Assembly (NCBI RefSeq): GCF_000265295.1
Contig: NC_018002.1
Span: 186,001 to 250,000 of the forward strand
Length of the DNA stretch: 64,000 nucleotides
Direction: 5' to 3'
Source: Sulfurospirillum barnesii SES-3
GTDB lineage: Bacteria > Campylobacterota > Campylobacteria > Campylobacterales > Sulfurospirillaceae
Shown: positions 43,408-52,539 of the stretch, piece by piece
Layout: the number at the start of each line of letters is the position of its first letter
Position numbering within the stretch: position 1 is the stretch's first letter
Notes under the pieces: model-generated
What the model saw: the letters and a program-made list of their open reading frames with translations, nothing else
Databases searched by the model: none
What the model was told of the DNA's origin: nothing
Program-made: the position numbers and the translations under genes

Positions 43408-44229
43408 GATTTTATGCAAGGTCGTGGCTTTGCTCATCCACGCTTCAAGACCTTCCCAATCTTCTTCTTCTATCATTTTCCTTGATTTATGCAATTCTCG
43501 CTCAAATATTTCAATTGATTTTAATACATTATCTCTGTTTTGTCTAAAAATGTCCGACCACATTTGTGGTGAACTTTTTGCAATCCTACTCATATCTTTA
43601 AAACCACCTGCAGCAAGCAGTAAAATACTTTTAGGATCTTCTTGTCCCATAACGCTATTGGCAAGAGCATAGCTTAGGACATGGGGAAGGTGGGAGATAA
43701 ATGCAGCATGTGCATCGTGGGAGGTAGGATCCATAAAAACAATTTTCATTCCAATATGTGAAAAAATCTGAATGGCTCTGTTCTTATGCAAATCACCGCT
43801 ATGATCTGTATCACACAAAACAACTACTTTATCATGGTAAAGATTTTGAATGGCGGCACTTGGCCCAAATTTTTCTGTTCCAGTCATGGGATGCGTTGCA
43901 ATAAAATTGTATCGGATTTTTTCAGGAACACATGCCACAATTTCAGCTTTTGTACTTCCTAAATCAATAATCGTTGTATGCGCTGATACATCTTGGAGCT
44001 CTTGCAATGCTTTAATAATTCCTCCAACAGGGATAGCCAAAAAAATAACATCGCATGTTTTCATTTCAGCAAACGATACAATTTCGTGCACAAGAGTCAA
44101 TCGTAACGCCTCTTCACAATGACTAAGGTTGTGATCAAAGCCAACAACTTTTGAAACCAACTTGGTATGTTGAAGTGCTAATCCTAAAGAGCCACCCATT
44201 AATCCTAATCCAACAATTCCCACAATCAT
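43402..44229 (-). CDS. tyrA: Prephenate dehydrogenase TyrA
   Basis: NAD(P)-dependent oxidative decarboxylation of prephenate toward tyrosine. The Rossmann motif GIVGLGLMGGSLGLAL, IDLGSTKAEIV, ATHPMTGTEKFGPSAA, the HDAHAAFISHLPHVLSYAL helix and RIAKSSPQMW are family marks. 275 aa. Single gene on the minus strand, divergent from bamA. In C. jejuni tyrA also neighbours the Omp85/bamA gene. Confidence 0.95.
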   Translation of the reverse strand: MIVGIVGLGLMGGSLGLALQHTKLVSKVVGFDHNLSHCEEALRLTLVHEIVSFAEMKTCDVIFLAIPVGGIIKALQELQDVSAHTTIIDLGSTKAEIVACVPEKIRYNFIATHPMTGTEKFGPSAAIQNLYHDKVVVLCDTDHSGDLHKNRAIQIFSHIGMKIVFMDPTSHDAHAAFISHLPHVLSYALANSVMGQEDPKSILLLAAGGFKDMSRIAKSSPQMWSDIFRQNRDNVLKSIEIFERELHKSRKMIEEEDWEGLEAWMSKATTLHKIL

Positions 44230-44305
44230 ATCGTTCCTTTTTTATCTCGTAATAGGCTACTAAAAACTATTAATACCTTTAATGGGCACTTAATTCTAGA
44301 GATGG

Positions 44306-44323
44306 TATTATATTTTAAAATAT
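44306..44323 (+). promoter_or_regulatory. Candidate bamA promoter with 14-base palindrome
   Basis: TATTAT (44306-44311) could be the -10, overlapping the perfect palindrome ATATTTTAAAATAT (44310-44323), 35-48 bases before bamA. Because the palindrome is purely A/T it may be chance. Confidence 0.35.
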
Positions 44324-44357
44324 CTAAAAAATCTATTCTAACATAGGGCTAAATCGC

Positions 44358-46595
44358 ATGAAAAAAATAACTGCTCTGTCTCTCATTGTTGCAACATCTT
44401 TGTATGCAGTACCGTTAAAAAGTCTTCAGTTTGATGGCCTCATTCGTCTCTCTCCTGAAATGGCTTCAGAAATGATCGACATAAAAGCAGGTGATTCTGT
44501 TGATATGGAAAAAATCAATAAAGCCATTAAAACGCTTTATAAACAAAATTATTTTGAGGATGTGTGGGTTGAAGAGGTGGGCGAGGGTAATTTGGTCGTT
44601 CACGTGAAAGAAAAACCTGTTATTGCAAAAGTTGATTTTACAGGTGTCAGTGAAAACGATGTTGAGGATATGAACAAAATTGTAGGTGTTAAAAAAGGGG
44701 AAGTATACGATCCTGAAAGAGCTGAACTTGCTAAAGAAAAAATTGTAAAATTTTATGAAGACAAAGGTTATTTTGATACGGTTGTTGAAATTAAAACGAA
44801 TCCTTTGAATGAAAAGCTTTCTACATCACTTGATTTTGTGATTAATCGTGGTGAAAATATTGTGATTAAAAAGGTTGCTTTGTGTGGAACAAAAGCCTTG
44901 GATTATGATGATGTTGAGCCCAATATTGCCAATAAATCTGAAGAGTGGCTTCCATGGATGTGGGGCTTTAATGATGGCAAGCTCAGAGTGAATGATTTGG
45001 AACATGACTCTGCACGTATTAAAGATACTTATATGCAAAAAGGGTATCTTGATTGTGAAGTCAGCCAACCCTTCTTAAAAACTTATTTTGATAGTTATAC
45101 GGCTGATTTGGTTTACAGTGTTAATGAGGGTGAACAGTACAAAGTGGGTGAAATTGCCATTGAAATCCCTGAGGGATTCATTGATTCACAAGAAACGATT
45201 AAAGAGATGTTCTTACAAAATGGCAAGGTCTTTAATATAGCAAAGCTGCGTAAAGATATGGCATTGATTGAAACAAAAGTCGCTGATTTGGGCTATGCGT
45301 TTGTAAAAGTCGTTCCTGATGTTAAAAATGATAAAACCACACATCTTGCTCATATAACCTATCGTGTCATTCCTGGCGAAAAAGTTTATATCAATAGTGT
45401 ACGTATCGCAGGAAATAGTCGCACAATTGATCGAGTTGTAAGACGTGAAGTCTATTTGGCAGACGGTGAGTTATACAGCAGAACCGATGTGGCAGATACG
45501 AAAAGTGCTTTAAAGAGAACAGGTTATTTTGAAGATGTTGAGATTAAAGAGGAGCGCTTAAGTAAGAACTCTATGGATTTAGTGATCAATGTTAAAGAAG
45601 CATCCACAGGCTCTATTGGTGGTGGTATTGGTTATGGCTCTTCCGATGGACTTCTTTTGAGTGCTAACTTCTCTGATGGTAATATTTTTGGATCAGGGCT
45701 AAGAGCAGGTATTGATATTGAGCGAAGTGATAGCGAGTTAAATGGAGGCATCTCACTTTCAAATCCTCGTTTGTTTGATTCAGTCTATAGTTTAAGTGGT
45801 AGAATTTATGCTGCAGACAATGATTATGACTACTACGATGAGAAACGATACGGTATTAGCGTGGTGTTGGGTCGTAAAATCGCACGGCATTGGGGTGTTT
45901 CGCTAGGCTATATTATTGAGCAAAACAAACTATCAAATCTTGATAGCGAATTAACACCGTATAAAGGTGAATTGTGGACCGATGAAACAACCATTAAAAG
46001 TTCTTTTGTTCCAGGTATCTCTTTTAACAACACGGATGATTATTATTTACCACGCAAGGGTATTTCGGCAAGCAGTACACTGGAGCTTGCAGGTTTTGGT
46101 GGTGATGAAAAGTTTGCAAGCAGTGTTAATAAATTTGCCTACTATTATGGTTTACAAGACTTAATTGATTACGATTTGATTTTCCGTTATAAGTCACAAT
46201 TTAAATACCTTGCCATTAAAGATTCTGATGAAAAATATTCGTTTGGTGAAAAATATTACATGGGAGGTGTTCGAACGGTCCGTGGGTATGAATCAAACTC
46301 TCTTTCTCCAAAAATTCCAGGAACAGATGTGTTAGTTGGTGGTAATACGATGTTTATCAATACGGTAGAGCTTAGTTTTCCGTTGGTTGAACGTCTTAAG
46401 ATGCGTGGTGCACTTTTCTTTGATTACGGTATGATTGGTGAAGATAACCTTAACATCAAACGTGGTGGTACGGGTGTTGCACTGGAATGGATCTCTCCAT
46501 TAGGACCTATTGGTCTTATCTTTGCACAACCTGTTATGGATAAAAGTGGCGATGATAAAGCATCGTTTGAATTTACTATTGGACAAAAGTTTTAA
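44358..46595 (+). CDS. bamA: Outer-membrane assembly factor BamA (Omp85)
   Basis: Inserts beta-barrel proteins into the outer membrane. Signal peptide MKKITALSLIVATSLYA, five POTRA domains (about residues 22-405; repeating G-x-Y-F and Y-x-x-x-G-Y patterns such as YFEDVWVEEV, FYEDKGYFDTVV, YMQKGYLDCEV, GYAFVKVVP, GYFEDVEIKEE), and a C-terminal 16-stranded barrel containing GGVRTVRGYESNSL, the conserved VRGY/F motif, ending in FEFTIGQKF with the C-terminal Phe. 745 aa, full length. Confidence 0.97.
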   Translation: MKKITALSLIVATSLYAVPLKSLQFDGLIRLSPEMASEMIDIKAGDSVDMEKINKAIKTLYKQNYFEDVWVEEVGEGNLVVHVKEKPVIAKVDFTGVSENDVEDMNKIVGVKKGEVYDPERAELAKEKIVKFYEDKGYFDTVVEIKTNPLNEKLSTSLDFVINRGENIVIKKVALCGTKALDYDDVEPNIANKSEEWLPWMWGFNDGKLRVNDLEHDSARIKDTYMQKGYLDCEVSQPFLKTYFDSYTADLVYSVNEGEQYKVGEIAIEIPEGFIDSQETIKEMFLQNGKVFNIAKLRKDMALIETKVADLGYAFVKVVPDVKNDKTTHLAHITYRVIPGEKVYINSVRIAGNSRTIDRVVRREVYLADGELYSRTDVADTKSALKRTGYFEDVEIKEERLSKNSMDLVINVKEASTGSIGGGIGYGSSDGLLLSANFSDGNIFGSGLRAGIDIERSDSELNGGISLSNPRLFDSVYSLSGRIYAADNDYDYYDEKRYGISVVLGRKIARHWGVSLGYIIEQNKLSNLDSELTPYKGELWTDETTIKSSFVPGISFNNTDDYYLPRKGISASSTLELAGFGGDEKFASSVNKFAYYYGLQDLIDYDLIFRYKSQFKYLAIKDSDEKYSFGEKYYMGGVRTVRGYESNSLSPKIPGTDVLVGGNTMFINTVELSFPLVERLKMRGALFFDYGMIGEDNLNIKRGGTGVALEWISPLGPIGLIFAQPVMDKSGDDKASFEFTIGQKF

Positions 46596-46608
46596 GCACT
46601 GCTTTTTT

Positions 46609-46639
46609 AAAACGAAGAAGAGCTTCTCTTCTTCGTTTT
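46609..46639. terminator. Bidirectional terminator between bamA and ppx
   Basis: AAAACGAAGAAGAG (46609-46622) pairs perfectly with CTCTTCTTCGTTTT (46626-46639) around CTT. The A/T ends provide a U-run in both directions. Confidence 0.9.
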
Positions 46640-46660
46640 CCTCACTAAAATTTTTTCGGT

Positions 46661-48127
46661 TTATTTGATAATAATGGCAAAAGAAGCAGGTTTTAGAAGT
46701 TGTTTAATTTGTTCGCGTGCAAGAAAAAGCTTTTTTTCTGTTTCTATGGTAAGGGTATGATTTTGATAACTAAGGCTTATTTTGCCTTGTGAGAGGTCAT
46801 TACAAAGTGTTTTGGTTAATGAAAGCAAAAAACTAAGCCAATGTAAGGTTCTTAAATCTGGCAAAAGTGTTTTATAGGTGAGCATATCTTCTTCTGTAGG
46901 AAGTTTGTTAGTTTGGTATTTTATTAACATAGCAATCAGTATCTTCTGTTGATGTGAAAAACCATAATTAAGATTATTTAATACAAAATAGAAGCTGTGC
47001 AGTTGATTTTGATAGAAGCCTAAGTTTATACCAATATTATACAATTCACACGCCATACCTAGCTCATAGGTATACGAACTTGATATGCCATGCAATGGGG
47101 TTAAGGTCTCAAAAAGTTCACCTGCTAGACGCTTCATGGATAGGTTACTTTTTTCTGTAAAAGAAAATCTATCTTTTAGGCTTTTTAGGCTTAATTTAAA
47201 ATTGGATGGAAATTTATGATGATGAGAACGCAAGAGATCACATAGATAAGCACCCTCACGAATTCCTGCTCCACTGGTGATGATTGAAGTTGCTTTAAAT
47301 TTTTGAGCAATAGCTTCAAAAATTGCACACCCTTCTCTCATGGTGTCATAACGGTCTTTACGCACACCCAATGTTTTTAGATTCAGAACATCAGCATTAA
47401 CAATATTATGAATCAATGCCATATGCTCTGAAAGGGTATATTCAAAGCCATGAACTGTTGTCAGGGGATAATCCATTTTTTCCATAATAATTTTTGAGAG
47501 TGAACGCAGGGTTCCGCCAATGCCTATCATTGTTTTACATGTAAAGTGTTCAGGAATAGTTTCAATAATTTCTGAAATGAAAGCGTAGACGTGTTCAATA
47601 GATTTCTTTTTATCAAAGAAAAGCTCTTTAAGCCGAACGGTTCCAATATTTAAAGAAATGGTATCTACAATTTTGCCGTTTTCAATTTTTGCAAGTTCTG
47701 TTGAGCCACCACCAATATCAATGGTAACCGCTTCTTGAATTTCTTTAAGGTAATTCAGAGCTCCTACAGCACCATAATATGCCTCGGTTTTACCGTCAAT
47801 AATTTTAATATTGATATTAAGTTCGTTGCGAATTTTGTTTAAAAGAACAGATGCATTAGGAGCATCTCTCAGGGCTGATGTCGCAATACAAATCACTTTA
47901 GTACACGCATAGCTTTTCAAAATTGCATTAAATTCTTCTAAGGTATTAAAAGCTCTCTTAAGGGCAGGTTCTTGCAAGACACCACCGAAGTTATAAGCTC
48001 CCTCCCCAATTCGTACTCGACCTTTTGTTTCGTTAATTAAATGAAAAGCAAAACGGCTACTTTTTTCAAAGATTGCCATTCGTGCTGAGTTGGAGCCTAT
48101 ATCAATAATAGCCGTACGTTTGGACAT
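46661..48127 (-). CDS. ppx: Ppx/GppA-family exopolyphosphatase
   Basis: Hydrolyses polyphosphate and/or pppGpp. 488 aa: actin-like ATPase fold with AIIDIGSNSARMAIFE, TSALRDAPN, TIDIGGGSTELAKIENG and GIGGTLRSLSKII, plus a C-terminal HD-like helical region (~305-488) that lacks an obvious HD pair. In C. jejuni the equivalent gene is next to fdxB and cosR. It abuts the ferredoxin gene by one base. TTACATGTAA (47535-47544) is read as FTCKTM here. Confidence 0.9.
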   Translation of the reverse strand: MSKRTAIIDIGSNSARMAIFEKSSRFAFHLINETKGRVRIGEGAYNFGGVLQEPALKRAFNTLEEFNAILKSYACTKVICIATSALRDAPNASVLLNKIRNELNINIKIIDGKTEAYYGAVGALNYLKEIQEAVTIDIGGGSTELAKIENGKIVDTISLNIGTVRLKELFFDKKKSIEHVYAFISEIIETIPEHFTCKTMIGIGGTLRSLSKIIMEKMDYPLTTVHGFEYTLSEHMALIHNIVNADVLNLKTLGVRKDRYDTMREGCAIFEAIAQKFKATSIITSGAGIREGAYLCDLLRSHHHKFPSNFKLSLKSLKDRFSFTEKSNLSMKRLAGELFETLTPLHGISSSYTYELGMACELYNIGINLGFYQNQLHSFYFVLNNLNYGFSHQQKILIAMLIKYQTNKLPTEEDMLTYKTLLPDLRTLHWLSFLLSLTKTLCNDLSQGKISLSYQNHTLTIETEKKLFLAREQIKQLLKPASFAIIIK

Positions 48128-48378
48128 TAATTGTCACTGTTGAGTTGTTCGTATTTGAGTTTAAGTTCTTCAACGCTTTCTATATTATCAGGATCAGGGA
48201 TAATACATTCAACAGGACAGACTGAAATACACGCAGGCTCATCATAGTGTCCTACACATTCTGTGCAAATGTCTGGATCAATAATATAAATAGGATCAGA
48301 TTCTTCTATTGCACCATTAGGGCATTCATCACGACAGGCATCGCACGCAATACATTCTTCCGTAATCATTAAAGACAT
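48127..48378 (-). CDS. fdxB: Ferredoxin (2[4Fe-4S], FdxB type)
   Basis: 83-residue ferredoxin: CIACDACRDECP and CTECVGHYDEPACISVCPVEC, the latter with the extended loop of the Alvin/YfhL group, and a short acidic C-terminus. It lies between the histidine kinase and ppx, as fdxB does near cosR in C. jejuni. Distinct from FdxA at 39997; both have the ..CVGH.. loop, and their redox partners are unknown. Confidence 0.9.
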   Translation of the reverse strand: MSLMITEECIACDACRDECPNGAIEESDPIYIIDPDICTECVGHYDEPACISVCPVECIIPDPDNIESVEELKLKYEQLNSDN

Positions 48379-48445
48379 ACTTGTTTTCCTTTATTAAAGT
48401 CAAATTTATTGACGAGTTTATACACTAAAAATACTTTAACGAAAT

Positions 48446-49756
48446 TTAAAGAGAGTGTTTTCGAGACGGTAGGAAGAGGGTGGCAATGGTACCTTGTGCA
48501 TCTTCTCTATTTTTGAGGGTTATTTTTGCTCCAAGGGCATCAGCGGCATTTTTGGCAAGGAAAAGTCCAAGCCCAGCACCCGTTTGATTTCCATAGCGTT
48601 TAAAGGGCGCAAAGAGGTCTTTACTTTCATCAATTCCTGTTCCCTCATCCATAATATAAATAAAAAGTCCCTCATCATTTAAATGCGCTTGAATGGTGAT
48701 TTTGCCATGTTTAGGTGTAAATTTAATAGCATTTTGAACAAAATTTTGTAAAATATGTACCAATAAGGTAGGTTGAGTGATAACTTTATAATACTTAGGT
48801 GCGATTCGTGCGACAATCTCTTTTTCTTCCATTTTGGCTAAAATCGTGTAGTTATTAATTTGTTCCCTTAGAAATTTAACCAAATCAATTTCAATAGGCT
48901 TTTCAAATTGTGCTCCTTCTTGGCGCCCAATTTCGAGGATATTGCCAATCATCTTGTTCATATCATTAATCGTTTGGTTATTACTTTTAAGCGTTTCAAT
49001 ATACTTTTCAGTGTCACGAAGTTTTATAAGGGCAACTTCATTCTTTGTTTTCATAACGGCTAGAGGTGTTTTAAGTTCATGTGCAGCACCAATGAAAAGT
49101 TCTTTTTGAGAGTTGACAAAGATTTGTATACGTTCAACCAATTTATTAATACTTGCACCCAGTGGTTGGAATTCATCAGGAAGTTTTTGTGTATCAATGA
49201 TTTGCAAAAAGTTTTCATTCATACTAGCAAGCTTATTGGTGAGTGAACGAATAGGAAGTACTAGCATACGTGAGAGAAATAGTGCGTAAAAAAGAATTAA
49301 AAAAATAGCTGTTAAGTTAATAATAAGAACATTAGTAAAAATTTTGTCCAGTAAAATATCGGTATTAGAAATATTTTTAGTGATGGAAACAAAGTGATGC
49401 GGACGTTTTTCCAAAGGATAATAAATACTCAGGAATTTTTGTTTGTTTCTTTCGCTGTGCTCAAAAGAGATGGTATTGCCTTGATTGACTCGAATCGCAA
49501 TGGTGACTTGAATTTCAGATGGATTATTAATGGAGCTAAGAGAAGGGTTGAAAATGTTAATACCCATATGCTCAACAGAACTCGTGCGAGCTGAAGCTAT
49601 AATCTGAGCTTGTTTTGTCAGCTCTTGCGTAATATCTTCAAAAATAGAAATTTTGATGTAATTGTAGAGGATAACGGAGAAAATTACAATCAGTGTCGCC
49701 GAAGCAGACACCAATTGTAAAATAAAACTATCTCTTATACTTTTTTGGGAAAGCAA
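48446..49756 (-). CDS. Sensor histidine kinase, probable partner of CosR
   Basis: 436 aa: membrane segments at ~12-33 and ~141-162 enclosing a ~105-residue periplasmic sensor, HAMP linker, HisKA with the phospho-His226 in GAAHELKTPLAV, and HATPase with NFVQNAIKFTP (N box), MDEGTGID (G1) and GNQTGAGLGLFLAK (G2). Start is TTG 49756 inside the end of cosR, with AAGAGG upstream; the 22-base overlap implies coupled translation. C. jejuni CosR and H. pylori HP1043 lack such a partner, so this pair may represent the older state. Confidence 0.9.
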   Translation of the reverse strand: MLSQKSIRDSFILQLVSASATLIVIFSVILYNYIKISIFEDITQELTKQAQIIASARTSSVEHMGINIFNPSLSSINNPSEIQVTIAIRVNQGNTISFEHSERNKQKFLSIYYPLEKRPHHFVSITKNISNTDILLDKIFTNVLIINLTAIFLILFYALFLSRMLVLPIRSLTNKLASMNENFLQIIDTQKLPDEFQPLGASINKLVERIQIFVNSQKELFIGAAHELKTPLAVMKTKNEVALIKLRDTEKYIETLKSNNQTINDMNKMIGNILEIGRQEGAQFEKPIEIDLVKFLREQINNYTILAKMEEKEIVARIAPKYYKVITQPTLLVHILQNFVQNAIKFTPKHGKITIQAHLNDEGLFIYIMDEGTGIDESKDLFAPFKRYGNQTGAGLGLFLAKNAADALGAKITLKNREDAQGTIATLFLPSRKHSL

Positions 49757-50406
49757 AATCGGTAACCTCTTCGTCTTACAGTCTCAATGGTTGAGATTTC
49801 TAATGGTTTATCCATTTTTTGACGAATTTGGTTAATAGCAACTTCAATAACATTTGGGGTAACAAGTTCTGGCTCTTCCCAAATAGCATCTAAAAGCTGT
49901 TCTTTAGAGACGATTTGGTCACTGTGGCGTGCAAGGTGCGTTAAGACTTCAAACGGTTTACCTTTAAGCTCAATTTCTTGACCTTTATAGGTGATTTTTT
50001 CTTCATCTGGATCGATAGTTAAATCGTCAATTTTAATGACATTGGTACCACCAAAACGTAGGCGTGCTTCAATGCGAGCAACTAAAATATCAAAATCAAA
50101 CGGTTTACGAATGTAATCATCTGCACCAGCTTTAAGCGCTTTGATTTCACTCTCTTTGTCATCTTTTGCAGAGATAATTACTGCAGCAGTACGTGGAGAT
50201 TTTTGTTTAATGAGGTTGATTAAATCAACACCATCGCCATCTGGTAACATCCAGTCGGTTAAAACGAGGTCATAATTGCGAATACCAATATAGTATTCAG
50301 CATCTTTATAGTTTTCAGAGCTATCGGTTTGATACCCAAACTCTTGCAAACCTTCTGCAATGGTTTTGTTAAGGGTTACTTCGTCTTCAACGATTAAAAT
50401 TCGCAT
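49735..50406 (-). CDS. cosR: CosR-type OmpR-family response regulator
   Basis: 223 aa, receiver plus OmpR-type winged helix. The DNA-binding half (KGKPFEVLTHLARHSDQIVSK, then NVIEVAINQIRQKMDKP and TVRRRGYRFCFPKK) closely matches what I remember of C. jejuni CosR and H. pylori HP1043, essential regulators of oxidative-stress and metabolic genes including ahpC. Those two lack a normal phospho-acceptor; here Asp51 in LVLTDWMLPDGDG, the acidic DE pair at 8-9 and Lys in IRKPFD are intact. The gene overlaps a histidine kinase gene, so it probably works as a true two-component regulator. Confidence 0.9.
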   Translation of the reverse strand: MRILIVEDEVTLNKTIAEGLQEFGYQTDSSENYKDAEYYIGIRNYDLVLTDWMLPDGDGVDLINLIKQKSPRTAAVIISAKDDKESEIKALKAGADDYIRKPFDFDILVARIEARLRFGGTNVIKIDDLTIDPDEEKITYKGQEIELKGKPFEVLTHLARHSDQIVSKEQLLDAIWEEPELVTPNVIEVAINQIRQKMDKPLEISTIETVRRRGYRFCFPKKV

Positions 50407-50422
50407 TATAAATTCCTTAGTT

Positions 50423-50458
50423 GCTAAAATTTAAACGGGATTATACCACAATTTTAGC
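50423..50458 (-). promoter_or_regulatory. cosR promoter with flanking inverted repeat
   Basis: A minus-strand TATAAT (complement of 50440-50445) lies 34 bases before the cosR start. Perfect 9-base arms GCTAAAATT (50423-50431) and AATTTTAGC (50450-50458) bracket it at an 18-base spacing, as an autoregulatory site might. Confidence 0.6.
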
Positions 50459-50485
50459 TAGATTTAAAGTTTTTTTAATCAAATT

Positions 50486-50821
50486 TTAATTTTTTTTGAA
50501 GCAAAGGCTTTGTGAAACCCCAACTATCGCATTTGGTAAAATGGATGGTTTTAAAATTTTGAGTTTGATTTTATCCATTTGAGGGTATAGAATTTTTAAT
50601 TTTTGCATTAAATCATTTAAGGCATCTTCAAGTAAAAAGTAGGCCATCTCTTGCATCGTAGATTCTAAGAAAGAGGCAACTTTAGCATAATCAATAAAAT
50701 TATTTTCCGTATATGTATAATCAATCTTTACATGTAAAACAACTTTTTGAGGCGTGTGGCGTTCTTCTTCAAGAATACCAACAATCGTCTCAAAACTTAA
50801 ATCTTGAATGTGAATATGCAT
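50486..50821 (-). CDS. folB: Dihydroneopterin aldolase FolB
   Basis: Folate-pathway enzyme of the tunnelling fold. 111 aa with IHIQDLSFETIVGILEEERHTPQ (family GI...ER...Q), the central DYAKVASFLESTM region and a C-terminal IKLKILKPSILPNAIVGVS strand pair. Its start overlaps the plsY stop by one base. TTACATGTAA (50728-50737) encodes VLHVKI, at the beta strand where homologues have similar v..D residues. Confidence 0.9.
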   Translation of the reverse strand: MHIHIQDLSFETIVGILEEERHTPQKVVLHVKIDYTYTENNFIDYAKVASFLESTMQEMAYFLLEDALNDLMQKLKILYPQMDKIKLKILKPSILPNAIVGVSQSLCFKKN

Positions 50822-51447
50822 TAAATGACTTTGGACTCTTTACCTTGAAAAAGGCGAACAATGTTAGGTATGTGTTTATACACGATGATAAATGCAATCA
50901 TCCATAAAGGTGCATGGGTTTGAATTCCCTCTAAATCATGATGCATAACATAGGAAGAAGCAATAAGTGCTATTAACGCAAGCAAGGATGAAAGAGAAGA
51001 GATTTTTAAGACTTTACCTACAACAAACCACGTAAGAAAAGCAATAAGCGTCTCAATGGGAAGCATGACCAGTAAGACACCCGCTCCTGTGGCAACACCT
51101 TTACCGCCTTCAAATTTTAAATAGGGACTATAGCAATGACCTAAGACTGAAAAAACAGCAATTGCCCAAAGGGTGGAAATATCTAAGCCAATTATTTTTG
51201 CAATTAAAAGAATAACAATACCTTTCAGTGCATCTAAAATAACCGTTAAAATAGCCAATTTTTTTGCTAATGCTGGATTGGTCTCTTTTAAGACACGTAG
51301 GACGTTGGTTGCACCGATGCTGCCACTTCCAGCCTCTCGGATGTCTTTGCCTGTAAAAAGCTTAGCAAACACTAACCCAAAAGGAATGCCACCCACAAGG
51401 TAGCTTAAAATATAAAACTGCACATTGATATTAAAAAGAAAATCCAC
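50821..51447 (-). CDS. plsY: Glycerol-3-phosphate acyltransferase PlsY
   Basis: Membrane enzyme that transfers the acyl group from acyl-phosphate (PlsX product) to glycerol-3-phosphate. The motifs SYLVGGIPFGLVFAK, GSGSIGATNVLR, GHCYSPYLKFEGGKGVATGAGVLL and HIPNIVRLFQGKE match the three conserved loops; about five membrane spans in 208 aa. Start is GTG 51447; a minus-strand TATACT (complement of 51474-51479) may be its -10. Heads the plsY-folB minus-strand pair. Confidence 0.96.
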   Translation of the reverse strand: MDFLFNINVQFYILSYLVGGIPFGLVFAKLFTGKDIREAGSGSIGATNVLRVLKETNPALAKKLAILTVILDALKGIVILLIAKIIGLDISTLWAIAVFSVLGHCYSPYLKFEGGKGVATGAGVLLVMLPIETLIAFLTWFVVGKVLKISSLSSLLALIALIASSYVMHHDLEGIQTHAPLWMIAFIIVYKHIPNIVRLFQGKESKVI

Positions 51448-51546
51448 ACTCTATCCTTGATTAAAATGCGTTCAGTATAGCAATAATTTTGTTATTATTT
51501 CTTTAACGTTATAATGTATTTTTTGATATAACAAAAGGATTTTAGG

Positions 51547-52539
51547 GTGAATGATAAAGCTTTAAAAGAAGAAATTTTAAAACTCAAAGATGAATTACAT
51601 GTAAGCATTGTGGCACATTTTTATCAAAAAGATGAGGTTTTTGAGTTGGCGGATTATGCAGGCGATTCTTTACAGCTTGCACAATGGGCAGCCAAAGATG
51701 CCAACCCGTATTTGATTTTTTGTGGGGTGGGTTTTATGGGACAAAGTGTGAAGATTCTAGCACCCCAAAAACGTGTGTTGATGCCTAAAATTGCCTGTTG
51801 TGCAATGGCTAGGATGATCGATGTGGAGTATTACCATCAAAACATTCAGCTTCTTGAAAAAGCAGGAATTTCCAAAGAGGCTATGGTTCCAGTGACGTAT
51901 ATTAATTCCTCTGCAGAAGTCAAAGCAGAAGTAGGTAAAATGGGTGGCTATGTCTGTACCAGTTCCAATGCGAAGAAAATTATTACCAAAGCCTTAAACA
52001 GTGGCAAGAAAATTTTATTTGTTCCTGATCGCTGTTTGGGTCAAAATATTGCTAAAGAAATGGGTTTAAAATCGTGTATTATCGGGGATGGCTCTGATCC
52101 AAAAGAGGCTGATATTATTTGTTATAATGGTTTTTGCTCCGTGCATCAACTCTTTGATGTGGAAGATATTGCCTTTTACCGTGCGAAGTATCCTGATATT
52201 CTCATTGCAACGCATCCAGAATGTAAAGTTGAAGTATGCGATGCCTCCGATTTTGTAGGCTCAACCAGTCAAATTATTGAATATGTTACAAAACTCCCAC
52301 AGGAGCAAAAAGTAGCCGTTGGCACAGAATACAATATGGTCAAACGCCTGCGTAAGGAAAATACATATGTGCTCTCTTCAACAAAGCCAGAATGCCCAAC
52401 AATGAACGAAACAACGCTTGAAGATGTATATCATGTGCTTTTAAGTATTAAAGAGGGGCGATTCGAAAATGAGATAAGTATCTCTGAAGAGACACGAAAA
52501 TGGGCACATAAAGCACTCAATAGGATGTTCGAAGTATGA
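51547..52539 (+). CDS. nadA: Quinolinate synthase NadA
   Basis: [4Fe-4S] enzyme condensing iminoaspartate and dihydroxyacetone phosphate to quinolinate in NAD synthesis. Conserved pieces: VAHFYQKDEVFELADYAGDSLQLA, FCGVGFMGQSVKIL, cluster cysteines in ACCAMARM, CYNGFCSVH and KPECPTMNET, and THPEC. 330 aa, GTG start after AAAGGA. Overlaps nadC by 4 bases. nadB is not in the window. TTACATGTAA (51595-51604) encodes ELHVSI right before the first conserved HFYQ motif. Confidence 0.96.
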   Translation: MNDKALKEEILKLKDELHVSIVAHFYQKDEVFELADYAGDSLQLAQWAAKDANPYLIFCGVGFMGQSVKILAPQKRVLMPKIACCAMARMIDVEYYHQNIQLLEKAGISKEAMVPVTYINSSAEVKAEVGKMGGYVCTSSNAKKIITKALNSGKKILFVPDRCLGQNIAKEMGLKSCIIGDGSDPKEADIICYNGFCSVHQLFDVEDIAFYRAKYPDILIATHPECKVEVCDASDFVGSTSQIIEYVTKLPQEQKVAVGTEYNMVKRLRKENTYVLSSTKPECPTMNETTLEDVYHVLLSIKEGRFENEISISEETRKWAHKALNRMFEV

